Counted from the stretch's first letter, positions 43,088-52,616 are shown. The stretch: DNA of 64,000 nucleotides from Methylocaldum sp002005105 (GCF_051027545.1 NZ_CP194902.1:1302001-1366000); one strand, 5' to 3'. The notes: generated by a model not told the origin, from the sequence alone. Numbers and translations: made by a program.

Positions 43088-43705
43088 ATGGCGCCGAGTA
43101 ATTTCGCTGAGGCCAAGCACCTCGCCAAGATCGTCTTGAACAATTTCTTGATCGGTACTCTGGCGGTACTGCCAATCATCGTAGTGGCGCAGATCGTCAT
43201 ATTTCTCGCCCATTTGATTCTGAGTACGGTATTCGGCGTGCAAGAGGCGGTCGGCAATTACGGCATAACTTTTCTCGCGTTCGCCGGCGTTTTCGGCCTG
43301 CTGACTTACATCGGGCACACCGTCAACAAACGGCGCCATTCCCTGGTTCTTTCCCTAGTCGATCTCGCGATAGAGCGAGTTCCGTTCCTAAACACGGTTT
43401 ACCGGGTGACCAAAAAGATTGTCGATATGTTTCGCAGCAGGCCCGATGAGCAAAAGCGGGAAATCGTTTATGTGGAATATCCTAGGGAAGGGATGTGGCT
43501 GCCGGCTTACGTCACGAACCGAGAGGGCGACAGATATGTTCTATACGTGCCCACTTCGCCGAATCCGACCAATGGGTTCACCGTCATCGTGCACGAGTCG
43601 AAGGTAGTCAAATCCGCTCTCGATATCTCGGAGGTGACGAGTTTCGTCATGAGCGTGGGGTCTGATTTTCCGAAATCGCAAGAAACTCTAGGCCTGCCCC
43701 GTTAG
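43088..43705 (+). CDS. DUF502 family membrane protein
   Basis: 205 residues from ATG 43088 with GGGAG about seven bases upstream (the frame opens earlier at 43013 without support). Two membrane helices (NNFLIGTLAVLPIIVVAQIV and NYGITFLAFAGVFGLLTYIG), then a cytoplasmic domain with VPFLNTVYRVTKKIVDMF, EIVYVEYPREGMWLPAYVTN and VLYVPTSPNPTNGF, the DUF502 hallmark. Function unknown. Follows the ATPase fusion by 94 bases; possibly cotranscribed. Confidence 0.92.
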   Translation: MAPSNFAEAKHLAKIVLNNFLIGTLAVLPIIVVAQIVIFLAHLILSTVFGVQEAVGNYGITFLAFAGVFGLLTYIGHTVNKRRHSLVLSLVDLAIERVPFLNTVYRVTKKIVDMFRSRPDEQKREIVYVEYPREGMWLPAYVTNREGDRYVLYVPTSPNPTNGFTVIVHESKVVKSALDISEVTSFVMSVGSDFPKSQETLGLPR

Positions 43706-43725
43706 CCGACTTTGCGCCGTGAGCG

Positions 43726-44139
43726 TTACAGGAGCAACGCGATTTCTTCGATTTGGCGCGCTTGATTGATCCGGAAACCTCGCATTTCAAGAACTCCCTT
43801 TGTGTTCAGGGAGATAATGATATATACCGCATCGGGATAGGCCGCTTGTTCGAGATCGATGGCGGAAGGCTCGGCTGGGGCGGCCGGATGCGAATGAAAG
43901 ATCGCGAACAGTTCCTCTCCTCGCTCCCGCATTTTACGCATGGCATCGATTTGGTCCTGAGGTTCCATCTGGAACCGGCAGTCGGGCGTAGTCGACGCAT
44001 TCTTGACCGGATAACAGTGGCTTGGGGTGCCGTCTTTCGCTCCGATCAGACCACAGACTTCAACTTCCGGCGATGTTTGGGCATAGTGCAACAGTTGGTT
44101 GACTAAGGGGCGGGGGATATGAATTTCTTTATCGTGCAT
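43726..44139 (-). CDS. M67 family (JAMM/MPN+) metallopeptidase
   Basis: Small zinc protease of the JAB/MPN+ superfamily, 137 residues. The zinc and catalytic set is complete: Glu 27 (EVCGLIG), His 82 and His 84 (FHSHP), Ser 92 and Asp 95 (SAIDLEQ). Bacterial relatives process sulfur-carrier or ubiquitin-like proteins (for example the ThiS/MoaD-related systems) but no such partner is adjacent, so the substrate is unknown. Its ATG overlaps the prmC stop region by 11 bases. Confidence 0.92.
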   Translation of the reverse strand: MHDKEIHIPRPLVNQLLHYAQTSPEVEVCGLIGAKDGTPSHCYPVKNASTTPDCRFQMEPQDQIDAMRKMRERGEELFAIFHSHPAAPAEPSAIDLEQAAYPDAVYIIISLNTKGVLEMRGFRINQARQIEEIALLL

Positions 44140-45043
44140 GCTTTTGTTCCGAAAAGGATCGGCTGCTCGGTTCCCACCGTGCGGTTGTGACGCGGAAGTG
44201 ACCTTGAAGGTCGGAATGGCGGCTGATTTCGGCGTAACCGAATTCGTTCAGAAGGTCAGCCAGAGAATCCGCCTGATCGAAACCGTGTTCCAGTATGAGT
44301 TGTCCATGCGGTTTTAAGTAATCGCAGGCTTCCCGAGCAATGATCCGGAAAGCATCCAGTCCGTGTAGTCCGCCTGTTAGTGCCAAACTCGGTTCGAAGC
44401 GCACATCGCCTCGGTTTAAATGCGGATCGTCGTCCGCGACATAAGGCGGATTGCTGACAATCAAATCGAACTGCTCGTCGCTTGCTACCGCATCGAACCA
44501 ATCGCCCAGTCGAAAGCGAACGTTGCGGACGCCGTGCAGAACCGCATTTTCCTGCGCGAGGTTCAAAGCGCCGGGGCTAAGATCCGTTGCGGTGACGCGG
44601 GCTGCCGGGCGCTCCGCCGCGATGGTCACGGCAATGGCGCCGCTGCCGGTCCCCAGATCCAGAATATCGGCCGTCTGGGATGCCGGAGTGGCCGCCAGCG
44701 CCAATTCGACCAGCAACTCGGTTTCGGGGCGTGGGATGAGCACGTCGGGGCTAACCCTAAACGTACGAGACCAGAACTCCTTTTCGCCGAATAGGTACGC
44801 GACCGGAGTTCCGGACTGTCGTCGCTCGATCAGATGGTGAAAACGGTCTTCTACATCGGGCGAAAGCTTTCGCTCCGGCCATGCGCGAAGATACGATCGA
44901 TCTCGGTTTAATGCGCGGGCTAACAAAATTTCCGCATCGAGCCGCGCCGTTTCGCTCAAACCTTCGAGGCGACTTCTGGCGGTCTGAAGCGCGGCCGCTA
45001 TGGTGATGCCGCTGGATCTCGGTGAGGCAAGAGGAGTACTCAT
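44129..45043 (-). CDS. prmC: Peptide chain release factor N5-glutamine methyltransferase
   Basis: Methylates the GGQ glutamine of release factors. From ATG 45043 (MSTPLASPRSSGITI) the product has 304 residues; an upstream frame to 45091 would overlap prfA. Motifs: AYLFGEKEFWSRTFRVSPDV, LIPRPETELLVELAL near 112, DLGTGSGAIAVTIAAERPAA (SAM site) and FDLIVSNPPYVADDD, the catalytic NPPY. It lies immediately downstream of prfA, its substrate's gene; also known as hemK. Confidence 0.95.
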   Translation of the reverse strand: MSTPLASPRSSGITIAAALQTARSRLEGLSETARLDAEILLARALNRDRSYLRAWPERKLSPDVEDRFHHLIERRQSGTPVAYLFGEKEFWSRTFRVSPDVLIPRPETELLVELALAATPASQTADILDLGTGSGAIAVTIAAERPAARVTATDLSPGALNLAQENAVLHGVRNVRFRLGDWFDAVASDEQFDLIVSNPPYVADDDPHLNRGDVRFEPSLALTGGLHGLDAFRIIAREACDYLKPHGQLILEHGFDQADSLADLLNEFGYAEISRHSDLQGHFRVTTARWEPSSRSFSEQKHAR

Positions 45044-45047
45044 CGCA

Positions 45048-46130
45048 TTAGTCCTGGGCCAGTTGCGCCAGCAATTCGGCTTGGTGCTCATTGATCAAGG
45101 GATCGATTACCGGGTCGAGATCGCCCTCCATGATGGCTTCGAGCCGATAAAGAGTCAGGTTGATGCGATGGTCGGTGAGTCGGCCCTGGGGAAAGTTGTA
45201 CGTACGTATGCGTTCCGAACGGTCGCCGCTGCCGACTTGCAGTTTACGTGAGGCGGCGATTTCGGCGCTCTGTTTTTCCTGTTCGGCGGAGAGGATGCGC
45301 GATTTCAGCAAAGACATGGCGCGAGCGCGGTTCTTGTGTTGAGAGCGTTCGTCCTGGCATTCCACGACAATCCCGGTGGGTATATGGGTAATGCGCACCG
45401 CCGAATCGGTCCGGTTGACGTGCTGGCCGCCGGCGCCCGATGCGCGGTAGGTATCGACTCTAAGATCGGCCGGGCTGATGTCGACGTCGATTTCGTCGGC
45501 CTCGGCCAGTACCGCGACCGTGCAGGCCGAAGTGTGAATACGGCCCTGGGCCTCTGTTTCCGGCACGCGTTGTACACGATGGGTGCCGGCCTCGAATTTG
45601 AGGCGTGAATAAACGTCCTGACCGCTGATGCGGACGATGATTTCTTTGTAGCCGCCGTGTTCGCCCTCGCTTTCGCTGATCACCTCCGCCTTCCATCCCT
45701 TTTGCTCGGCATAGCGGCTGTACATGCGGTATAAATCGCCGGAGAACAGTGCGGCCTCGGCACCACCGGTGCCGGCCCGGATTTCCAGAAAGATATTGCG
45801 TTCGTCGTTTGGATCCCTGGGCAGCAAAAGGATTTGCAGCTCCTTTTCCAAGGCTTCCTTTCTGCCCTCGGCATCGGCCAGTTCTTCCTTGGCGAGGCTA
45901 CGCACCTGCGGGTCTCTGTCGTCGAGCAGACTCTGCGCGTAGGAAAGATCTTCGATTGCACCGAGATACTTGTTGAAACAGCCGACCAACGGATTGAGTT
46001 GAGCGTACTCGCGGCTCAGGGCACGGAAGCGGTCTTGATCGTTCTGAATCGACGGTTCGGCAAGGAGGGCGGTAATTTCTTCGAATCGCTGGGCAAGATG
46101 ATCGAGTTTTTGGCGAATGGATGGTTTCAC
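45048..46130 (-). CDS. prfA: Peptide chain release factor 1
   Basis: Recognises UAG and UAA and triggers peptide release. 360 residues, the family length. GGQ motif in YRASGAGGQHVNRTDSAVRI near residue 230, with LEIRAGTGGAEAALFSGDLY near 112 and the codon-reading region following GGQ-flanking helices. Stop at 45048 lies 4 bases from the prmC start. Upstream hemA ends 3 bases away (46134), so hemA-prfA-prmC is one operon. Confidence 0.98.
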   Translation of the reverse strand: MKPSIRQKLDHLAQRFEEITALLAEPSIQNDQDRFRALSREYAQLNPLVGCFNKYLGAIEDLSYAQSLLDDRDPQVRSLAKEELADAEGRKEALEKELQILLLPRDPNDERNIFLEIRAGTGGAEAALFSGDLYRMYSRYAEQKGWKAEVISESEGEHGGYKEIIVRISGQDVYSRLKFEAGTHRVQRVPETEAQGRIHTSACTVAVLAEADEIDVDISPADLRVDTYRASGAGGQHVNRTDSAVRITHIPTGIVVECQDERSQHKNRARAMSLLKSRILSAEQEKQSAEIAASRKLQVGSGDRSERIRTYNFPQGRLTDHRINLTLYRLEAIMEGDLDPVIDPLINEHQAELLAQLAQD

Positions 46131-46133
46131 GTA

Positions 46134-47396
46134 TTAAGAAGAGCTGTTTTTGAGTTGAAAAAGTTCTCGGGCGGCGGCAATCAGATCGTGCCGTTCATGG
46201 ATGCCCGCTTGCTTGATTTGGACGCTGGGTATGTGAATCAATTTATTGGTGAGCAGATTCGCCAAAAGATCCAGCGCCTCTTCGGGAGATTTACCGCATC
46301 GTAATGCCTGTTTTGCTCGATGTAAGGCTTCGGCTCGGATCGTTTCGGCGTGGCTGCGGAAGTCGCGGATGGTGGAGGTCGCACCCTGAGCGCGCAACCA
46401 GCCCAAAAAATGCTCCACTTCGGTGTCGATAATTTCTTCGGCCTTCTTGGCTGCTTCCTGGCGCGATTTCAGGTTTTCTTCGATGGTGTTCCGCAGGTCG
46501 TCGACGGTATAGAGATAAACGTCCCTCAGTTGGGCGACTTCCGGTTCGATGTCGCGAGGCACGGCCAAATCCACCATGAACATCGGCTTATGCTTGCGGG
46601 CTTTGAGGGCGCTCTCGACGCCGCCTTTACCCAAAATCGGCAATTGGCTGGCGGTGGATGAAACGACGATGTCGGCCTTGGCCAAATGCTTCGGCAATTC
46701 GGCCAATGAGATGGCAAACCCGTTGAACTGGGTGGCCAAAGTGTGTGCTTTGTCGTAGGTGCGGTTGGCGATTATCAGATGGCCGATTTTGCTTTCGGCC
46801 AGATGGCGGGCTGTCAGTTCGATCGTTTCTCCGGCGCCGATCAGTATGGCAGCCTGTTCGGAAAGATCGTCGAAAATTCGTTGTGCTAGGCGCACCGCGG
46901 CAAAGGCAACCGAAACCGGGCTGGAACCTATCGCGGTGTCGGTTCGTACCTTCTTGGCGGCGGTGAAGGTGTGCTGAAACAGTTTGCTCAAGGTTTTGCC
47001 GAGAGTTCCGGCTTCGGCTGCGGCTTGGTAGGCCGATTTCATCTGTCCGAGAATCTGCGGCTCTCCCAGTATCATCGAATCCAACCCGCAGGCGACGCGA
47101 AACATGTGACGGATCGTCTCACCGTCGGTGTGGACATAGAGATACGGTTGAAAATCTTCCCGTTGAAGACTCTGCTCTTGAGCGATCCAGTCGATCAGAA
47201 TGTTTTGATCATCGGTTTCGACGCCACAGTACAATTCCGTTCGGTTGCACGTGGATAGAATCGCGGCTTCGCCAATTTGGGGTAATTGAATCAGATCCTG
47301 CAAGGCACATTTGATTCGTTCGGCCGGAAAGACCAGGCGTTCTCTGATCAAAATCGGTGCTGTGTTGTGATTCAACCCTAAGGTTAAAATGCTCAT
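46134..47396 (-). CDS. hemA: Glutamyl-tRNA reductase
   Basis: NADPH-dependent reduction of glutamyl-tRNA to glutamate-1-semialdehyde, first step of C5 heme synthesis. ATG 47396 (MSILTLGLNHNTAPILIRER) gives 420 residues; the frame continues upstream to 47456 without support. Catalytic Cys 50 in AAILSTCNRTELYCG, VACGLDSMILGEPQILGQMK near 100, NADPH domain AAILIGAGETIELTARHLAE near 180, and dimerisation helices at the end. First gene of hemA-prfA-prmC. Confidence 0.97.
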   Translation of the reverse strand: MSILTLGLNHNTAPILIRERLVFPAERIKCALQDLIQLPQIGEAAILSTCNRTELYCGVETDDQNILIDWIAQEQSLQREDFQPYLYVHTDGETIRHMFRVACGLDSMILGEPQILGQMKSAYQAAAEAGTLGKTLSKLFQHTFTAAKKVRTDTAIGSSPVSVAFAAVRLAQRIFDDLSEQAAILIGAGETIELTARHLAESKIGHLIIANRTYDKAHTLATQFNGFAISLAELPKHLAKADIVVSSTASQLPILGKGGVESALKARKHKPMFMVDLAVPRDIEPEVAQLRDVYLYTVDDLRNTIEENLKSRQEAAKKAEEIIDTEVEHFLGWLRAQGATSTIRDFRSHAETIRAEALHRAKQALRCGKSPEEALDLLANLLTNKLIHIPSVQIKQAGIHERHDLIAAARELFQLKNSSS

Positions 47397-47427
47397 GAGC
47401 TCAAATTTCTGAGACTTTCCAAATATA

Positions 47428-47456
47428 ATTCTAAGAAAAACCTCAAATGCAGCCAA
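47428..47456 (-). promoter_or_regulatory. Putative hemA promoter
   Basis: On the minus strand, TTGGCT (47456-47451) and TAGAAT (47433-47428), 17-base spacer, about 30 bases before the hemA ATG. Confidence 0.5.
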
Positions 47457-47476
47457 ATACCGTTGGTTCGGGTCTA

Positions 47477-47504
47477 TTGTTGCATGTTACGGACAGCGTA
47501 CAAT
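47477..47504 (+). promoter_or_regulatory. Putative promoter of the TPR lipoprotein-lolB-ispE unit
   Basis: TTGTTG at 47477-47482 and TACAAT at 47499-47504 with a 16-base spacer, in the divergent gap with hemA. It lies 142 bases before the GTG, so a long leader would result. Confidence 0.42.
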
Positions 47505-47645
47505 CTCGCCGGCTTATAAGTCAGTCTACCCCGCTTTAATCGAAAGCTCGGGACATTTTCGCGATGCTGCTTCGGATGAAGGGAGAAAAGCGTTGTCAAT
47601 ACTATCCAAGGTTCTTTTATTAACTTCGGCTTAGGAATTTCGTCA

Positions 47646-49370
47646 GTGTTGAAACGATTGGTCTGTTTGGCGTGTGTCGGTGCTATTGGGCTATCGGGAT
47701 GCGCGGGTATTAATCCATCGCGGCCTCATACTGACGAGTCCTTGGAAGGGGTCCGTCAAGCAGATGTCCAAGAGCTTAATCAGCATTCGGAAGTCGTCTA
47801 CTTGTTATTGTCGGCAGAATTGGCCGGCCAGCGCGGGCAGTACGAGATTGCTCTGAACAATTATTTGGAAGCAGCCAAGCTTACCCAAGATGCTCAGGTT
47901 GCAGAGCGAGCAACACAAATCGGGCTCTATCTTAAGAATACAGAAAAAGCTCTAACAGCGGCTACATTGTGGAGCGAACGAGATCCGGGAAATGCCTCGG
48001 CGCGTCGTGTTGCGGCTTTGTTGCTTCTGAAAGCCGGGCAAACTGATAAGGCTCTGGATCAATTGAGGGCGCTACTGACCCTGCCCGACGTAGACCTGGA
48101 AAATGCATTGATCGAATTGGTCAAGTGGCTGGATTCGGAGGTTCCGAAGGAAGATGGGGCGAAAGTAATGCAGCGCTTGGTCACGGAATTTCCGAGTATG
48201 GCCGAGATTCACTTCGCGTATGCGCTTTTGGCCAGCAGCCGGGGTGAGTATCAGTTAGCCCTGCAGGAAGCGGAAAAAGCGCTGGCTCTGCACCCTGATT
48301 GGAATAGGGCTCGCCTATTGCAGGCCCAAGTCATGTCTCAGATGGGTGACTCCGAGGCGGCGAGGGCTACGGTTCAGAAGGCGCTGAGGAGCGATCCCAA
48401 TAATGTCCGTTTGCGCCTGATCTATTCCCAATTTTTGGCGAAAGCTGGAGATTTTCGAGGGGCGGAGAAAGAGCTGACTCGTATTTTGGAGAAGGATCCG
48501 GATAACCATGATGCGCGTTTCGGCCTTGCGACATTGTTGATGGAGGCGGGGCAAGACGAGAAGGCGAGGAAAGAGTTTTCCGATCTAACGACCGTACCCA
48601 AGTGGCGGGGACAGGCCTATTTCTATTTGGGGTTGATCGAAGCGCGCCAGAATCGCCTGCAAAATGCGCTGGAGCGGTTCGACAAAGTTGGGTCCGGGCC
48701 ATTGGAATTCGACGCTAAGGTTAATTCAATTACCGCGTTGATTAATCTCGGCCGTATGGCCGACGCTCGGCAGCGTTTAGTTGACGTGCGCAAAGAATTT
48801 CCGAATGAGGCGTTGCGGCTCTACCTGCTGGAGGCAGAGCTCTTGTCCAAAACTAAGGACTATGAGGCAGCGTTTGATTTGCTGACGGAGGCGTTGGAAG
48901 AAATGCCGGGCCAGATGGAGTTGCTTTACTCCCGCGCTTTGGTTGCCGAACAGCTAGACCGTGTCGAGGTGTTAGAGGCGGACCTGCGTGCAGTATTGGA
49001 AAAGAATCCAGACGATGCCAACGCGCTTAATGCCTTGGGTTACACCCTGGCCGATCGCGGCGACCGATTGGATGAAGCAAAGCGGTATCTCGATCGGGCA
49101 ATAGAGCTGAAGCCAGATGATCCGGCTATCCTGGATAGTTACGGTTGGCTGCAATACCGTTTGGGAAACTACGATTCGGCACTCGATTATCTGCGGCGCG
49201 CTTATGAGTCGGTCAGTGATCCTGAGATAGCGGCACATTTGGGGGAGGTGTTGTGGGAGTCCGGTCGACATCAAGAAGCCAAAAAGATATGGAAAGAGGC
49301 GCTCAAGAAGGATCCAGGCCATGAGGACATGAAAAAAATTAAGATCAAGTATCGGGAAGCCTTCAAATAG
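47646..49370 (+). CDS. TPR-repeat lipoprotein
   Basis: 574 residues. N-terminus MLKRLVCLACVGAIGLSGC has a clear lipobox (LSGC, Cys 19), so the protein is lipid-anchored. The rest is a long array of about twelve tetratricopeptide repeats, for example AELAGQRGQYEIALNNYLEA near 60, ALALHPDWNRARLLQAQVMS near 215, LEKDPDNHDARFGLATLLME near 285 and ALGYTLADRGDRLDEAKRYL near 460. TPR lipoproteins of this type, placed before lolB, are common in gammaproteobacteria and likely act in envelope protein or lipoprotein handling; the actual partner is unknown. Start GTG 47646 with AGGA upstream. Confidence 0.87.
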   Translation: MLKRLVCLACVGAIGLSGCAGINPSRPHTDESLEGVRQADVQELNQHSEVVYLLLSAELAGQRGQYEIALNNYLEAAKLTQDAQVAERATQIGLYLKNTEKALTAATLWSERDPGNASARRVAALLLLKAGQTDKALDQLRALLTLPDVDLENALIELVKWLDSEVPKEDGAKVMQRLVTEFPSMAEIHFAYALLASSRGEYQLALQEAEKALALHPDWNRARLLQAQVMSQMGDSEAARATVQKALRSDPNNVRLRLIYSQFLAKAGDFRGAEKELTRILEKDPDNHDARFGLATLLMEAGQDEKARKEFSDLTTVPKWRGQAYFYLGLIEARQNRLQNALERFDKVGSGPLEFDAKVNSITALINLGRMADARQRLVDVRKEFPNEALRLYLLEAELLSKTKDYEAAFDLLTEALEEMPGQMELLYSRALVAEQLDRVEVLEADLRAVLEKNPDDANALNALGYTLADRGDRLDEAKRYLDRAIELKPDDPAILDSYGWLQYRLGNYDSALDYLRRAYESVSDPEIAAHLGEVLWESGRHQEAKKIWKEALKKDPGHEDMKKIKIKYREAFK

Positions 49371-49392
49371 CGGGTGTTAGAAAGGCCTAATT

Positions 49393-49980
49393 TTGTTTAG
49401 ATTCCTTGTTTTTGTGTTGGTCGCGTCGCTGACCGGTTGCGCTGTTTTCAAAAAGGAGCCGCCTCGTCCTGCTCTAGCCCCAAAGGCCGAAGAGAAAAAT
49501 TATGACTTAAAAGTCTGGCAGCTGGAGGGGCGGATTGGCGTGCAAACCGCGAACGATGCCTGGCAGGCTAATCTGTTCTGGGAGCACGATGCGGAGCAGG
49601 ATCGCTTGCGAGTGTCGGGGCCTTTTAGCCAGGGCATGGTTTCTATCATTCTGCAAAAAGACCTGATTTACGTTAACGAAGGCGATGGGGTTACGGAGTT
49701 GTCCCGCGATCCCGATGCCATGTTAAAGGACCGGCTGGGGTTTGCCGTGCCATTGTCGAGCTTGCGGTACTGGATTGTGGGGTTGCCCGATCCGAACGAA
49801 ACGCATACCCCTGTTTATGGGGAGTCCGGTTCCTTGCTGGGGTTTAGGCAATCGGGTTGGACGCTCCAATTCCAAAATTATATGAATGTGGGGGGCCGGG
49901 TTATGCCGCAGAAGATCGCGATTCAAGGGCCAGATGTTAGGCTCAAACTAATAGCGGATAGCTGGCGTGTTAAGGGGTAG
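49393..49980 (+). CDS. lolB: Outer membrane lipoprotein LolB
   Basis: Receives lipoproteins from LolA and inserts them in the outer membrane. 195 residues; lipobox LTGC (Cys 16) after a short signal; then VWQLEGRIGVQTANDAWQAN, FWEHDAEQDRLRVSGPFSQG, VPLSSLRYWIVGLPDP (the protruding-loop region) and the closing IQGPDVRLKLIADSWRV. Start is TTG 49393; no ATG precedes the signal peptide. Directly upstream of ispE, as in E. coli. Confidence 0.94.
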   Translation: MFRFLVFVLVASLTGCAVFKKEPPRPALAPKAEEKNYDLKVWQLEGRIGVQTANDAWQANLFWEHDAEQDRLRVSGPFSQGMVSIILQKDLIYVNEGDGVTELSRDPDAMLKDRLGFAVPLSSLRYWIVGLPDPNETHTPVYGESGSLLGFRQSGWTLQFQNYMNVGGRVMPQKIAIQGPDVRLKLIADSWRVKG

Positions 49981-49983
49981 TGC

Positions 49984-50835
49984 ATGATGGACGCGGAAGT
50001 GCTTCGTCTGCCAGCACCGGCCAAGCTTAATCTAATGCTGAGAATAGTGGGCCGGCGAGACGATGGTTACCACTTGCTCCAAACCGTATTTCAATTCATC
50101 GATCGTTGCGACTGGATTACGCTGCGCCGTCGCTCCGATGGCCGCATTCGGCTGTTGAGCCCGCTCCCCGGTGTGCCGGAAGAGCAGGATCTCACGGTAA
50201 GGGCTGCGCAACTCCTGCGTCGCGTAACCGATGTTGAATACGGAGTCGAGATTGAAATTGAGAAAAATCTGCCCATGGGAGGTGGGCTTGGGGGCGGAAG
50301 CTCGGATGCCGCAACAGCGCTGCTTGGGTTGAATGCCTTATGGCGGACAGGCTTGTCTTTGCAGGATCTGATGGTGTTGGGTCTGCAGTTGGGCGCTGAC
50401 GTTCCGGTTTTTGTCAATGGTTGTTCGACCTGGGCCGAGGGGGTTGGGGAGGTGTTGACTCCATTGGAGCTGCCGGAGCCTTGGTATGTCGTCGTGGTGC
50501 CTAGCTGCCATGTGGCGACCGCGCAAATTTTTTCGGCGCCCGGTTTGACACGAAATAACAAACCGATCAAAATAGTGGACTTTCTTGCGGGGCAGCAGGA
50601 AAACCATTGTTTGCCTGTGGTTTCGGAATTCTACCCGGAAGTTGGAGTTGCCTTGAGCAGTTTGGGGCGTTTTGCGCCCGCCAGACTTACCGGTACCGGG
50701 GCCTGCGTGTTTGCCGCATTTTCTGATGAAGCTGATGCGCGGGCGGCGGCCATGACATTAGAGAGCGACTGGTCGGTGTTTGTCGCGCGAGGACGGAATC
50801 GGTCGGCTCTCCATCAGGCGCTGAAGCTGGTCTGA
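49984..50835 (+). CDS. ispE: 4-diphosphocytidyl-2-C-methyl-D-erythritol kinase
   Basis: Kinase of the MEP isoprenoid pathway. 283 residues. N-terminal LPAPAKLNLMLRIVGRRDDG, GHMP-kinase glycine loop LPMGGGLGGGSSDAATALLG near 98, and LGADVPVFVNGCSTWAEGVG near 137. ATG 49984 or ATG 49987. Three bases after lolB; then tRNA-Gln and prs, the order found in E. coli. Confidence 0.97.
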   Translation: MMDAEVLRLPAPAKLNLMLRIVGRRDDGYHLLQTVFQFIDRCDWITLRRRSDGRIRLLSPLPGVPEEQDLTVRAAQLLRRVTDVEYGVEIEIEKNLPMGGGLGGGSSDAATALLGLNALWRTGLSLQDLMVLGLQLGADVPVFVNGCSTWAEGVGEVLTPLELPEPWYVVVVPSCHVATAQIFSAPGLTRNNKPIKIVDFLAGQQENHCLPVVSEFYPEVGVALSSLGRFAPARLTGTGACVFAAFSDEADARAAAMTLESDWSVFVARGRNRSALHQALKLV

Positions 50836-50857
50836 ATAGGGCCGTCAACAACATTAT

Positions 50858-50932
50858 TGGGGCGTAGCCAAGCGGTAAGGCACCGGGTTTTGATCCCGGC
50901 ATTCCCAGGTTCGAATCCTGGCGCCCCAGCCA
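50858..50932 (+). tRNA. tRNA-Gln (anticodon TTG)
   Basis: 75 nt with encoded CCA. Acceptor TGGGGCG pairs CGCCCCA with the usual Gln-type mismatch at position 1, D arm AGCGGTAAGG region, anticodon stem CCGGG-TTTTGAT-CCCGG with TTG, T arm CAGGTTCGAATCCTG. Located between ispE and prs. Confidence 0.97.
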
Positions 50933-50973
50933 TAGTAATTCCGACTCGACGTCTCGACTTTGGAGTGTCTTGA

Positions 50974-51927
50974 ATGACAGACGCCTCGTTTATGGTGTTT
51001 TCCGGGAATGCCAATCCTGCCTTGGCCGAAGGCATTGTGCGCAAGCTGAACATGCGCTTGGGGATGGCAACCATTGGAAGATTCATTGACGGCGAAATAG
51101 CAGTCGAGATCGAGGAAAATGTCCGTGGGCGAGAAGTTTTTCTGATTCAGCCCACCTGCGCGCCAATCAATGAAAATATCATGGAATTGCTCGTCATGAT
51201 CGACGCTTTTCGTCGGTCGTCGGCGTCCGTGATTACGGCAGTGATTCCTTACTACGGCTATGCGCGTCAAGACCGACGGATCAGGTCGGCCCGCGTTCCT
51301 ATCACGGCAAAGCTGGTTGCCAAGATGATTTGTGCGGCAGGAGCGGATCGGGTGTTGACCGTGGATCTCCATGCCGATCAGATTCAAGGTTTTTTTGATG
51401 TTCCTGTGGATAACGTCTACGCGTCGCCAATTTTATTGGGCGATGTTTGGCGGCAGAAATATCAGAATCTGATTGTTGTTTCCCCCGATGTGGGTGGGGT
51501 GGTAAGGGCGCGGGCATTGGCCAAACGTCTCGACGATGCCGATTTGGCGATCATCGACAAGCGTCGTCCGAGGCCGAATGAGGCTAAAGTGATGAATATC
51601 ATCGGCGATGTCGAAGGGCGCACCTGTATCATGGTCGATGACCTGGTGGACACGGCCGGAACCTTGTGCCGGGCGGCCGGCGCATTAAAGGACCATGGTG
51701 CGCGGCGAGTAGTGGCGTATTGTACTCACCCTGTGTTGTCCGGGCGGGCGATAGAAAATATCGAAGATTCGGTGCTCGATGAGTTGGTTGTGACGGATAC
51801 GATTCCGCTGCGTCGGGATGCTCAGCAATGTAAAAAGATCCGGCAGTTGAGCGTCGCTGAGATGTTGGCGGAGACGATACGCCGTATCGCGGTCGGCGAG
51901 TCGGTCAGTTCGCTTTATGTAGATTGA
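50974..51927 (+). CDS. prs: Ribose-phosphate pyrophosphokinase
   Basis: Makes PRPP from ribose-5-P and ATP. 317 residues. Motifs: FSGNANPALAEGIVRKLNMR near the start, AVIPYYGYARQDRRIRSARV near 90-110, TVDLHADQIQGFFDVPVDNV near 130, and the PRPP loop MVDDLVDTAGTLCRAAGAL near 220. ATG 50974. It supplies PRPP for nadC, purine and histidine synthesis. Confidence 0.98.
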   Translation: MTDASFMVFSGNANPALAEGIVRKLNMRLGMATIGRFIDGEIAVEIEENVRGREVFLIQPTCAPINENIMELLVMIDAFRRSSASVITAVIPYYGYARQDRRIRSARVPITAKLVAKMICAAGADRVLTVDLHADQIQGFFDVPVDNVYASPILLGDVWRQKYQNLIVVSPDVGGVVRARALAKRLDDADLAIIDKRRPRPNEAKVMNIIGDVEGRTCIMVDDLVDTAGTLCRAAGALKDHGARRVVAYCTHPVLSGRAIENIEDSVLDELVVTDTIPLRRDAQQCKKIRQLSVAEMLAETIRRIAVGESVSSLYVD

Positions 51928-51970
51928 TCCAATTTTTTAACTCACTGCTAAGAGTATTTTGGAGAGAAAG

Positions 51971-52579
51971 ATGGTAGGCAGTTTTGTCTTTGATGCTGAA
52001 TTGAGAACGAATACCGGTAAAGGTGATGCGCGGCGGCTGCGTCGGGCTGGCAAGGTTCCGGCGGTTTTGTACGGCGGTAACGCCGACCCGATTGGCTTGG
52101 TGCTGGAGCACAATAAGGTCGTGAAGAGTCTGGAGAGCGAGGCCGTTTATTCCCATGTTCTGACTGTTAAGGTCAGTGGACGAGAGGAGCGGGCGATCCT
52201 GAAGGGTTTGCAGAGGCATCCGAGTAAGCCGATTATCATGCATATGGATTTTCAGCGTGTAAGCCGGGGAGAGAAGATTCGCGTTCATGTGCCTTTGCAT
52301 TTCGTCAATCAGGATATCTCGGTTGGCGTGAAAAAAGGCGGGGTAGTAACCCACAACTTGGTCGACGTGGAGGTCGCTTGTACACCGGACCAGCTACCCG
52401 AATACATAGAGGTTGATCTGGCGCATGTTGATGTGGGGCAGTCGGTCCATCTCTCGGATTTGAAGGTGCCTGAAGGAGTTGAAATTCTCGCTCTCGCTCA
52501 TGGACCGGAGCACGATTTGCCGGTCGCGGCGATTCAGTCCGGGAAGGTTGCTGAATCGTCGGAGAGTCCGGCTGAATAG
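51971..52579 (+). CDS. rplY: 50S ribosomal protein L25 / general stress protein Ctc
   Basis: 5S rRNA-binding protein, long Ctc-type form of 202 residues: N-terminal L25 domain (TGKGDARRLRRAGKVPAVLY, near 15-34; HMDFQRVSRGEKIRVHVPLH, near 88) and the C-terminal TL5-like domain ending DLPVAAIQSGKVAESSESPA. ATG 51971 with GGAGAG at 51961-51966; an in-frame TTG at 51959 is less likely. Confidence 0.96.
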   Translation: MVGSFVFDAELRTNTGKGDARRLRRAGKVPAVLYGGNADPIGLVLEHNKVVKSLESEAVYSHVLTVKVSGREERAILKGLQRHPSKPIIMHMDFQRVSRGEKIRVHVPLHFVNQDISVGVKKGGVVTHNLVDVEVACTPDQLPEYIEVDLAHVDVGQSVHLSDLKVPEGVEILALAHGPEHDLPVAAIQSGKVAESSESPAE

Positions 52580-52616
52580 GCTGGTTCATTGCTGACAAAA
52601 TGGCCGGGAGGGGCTT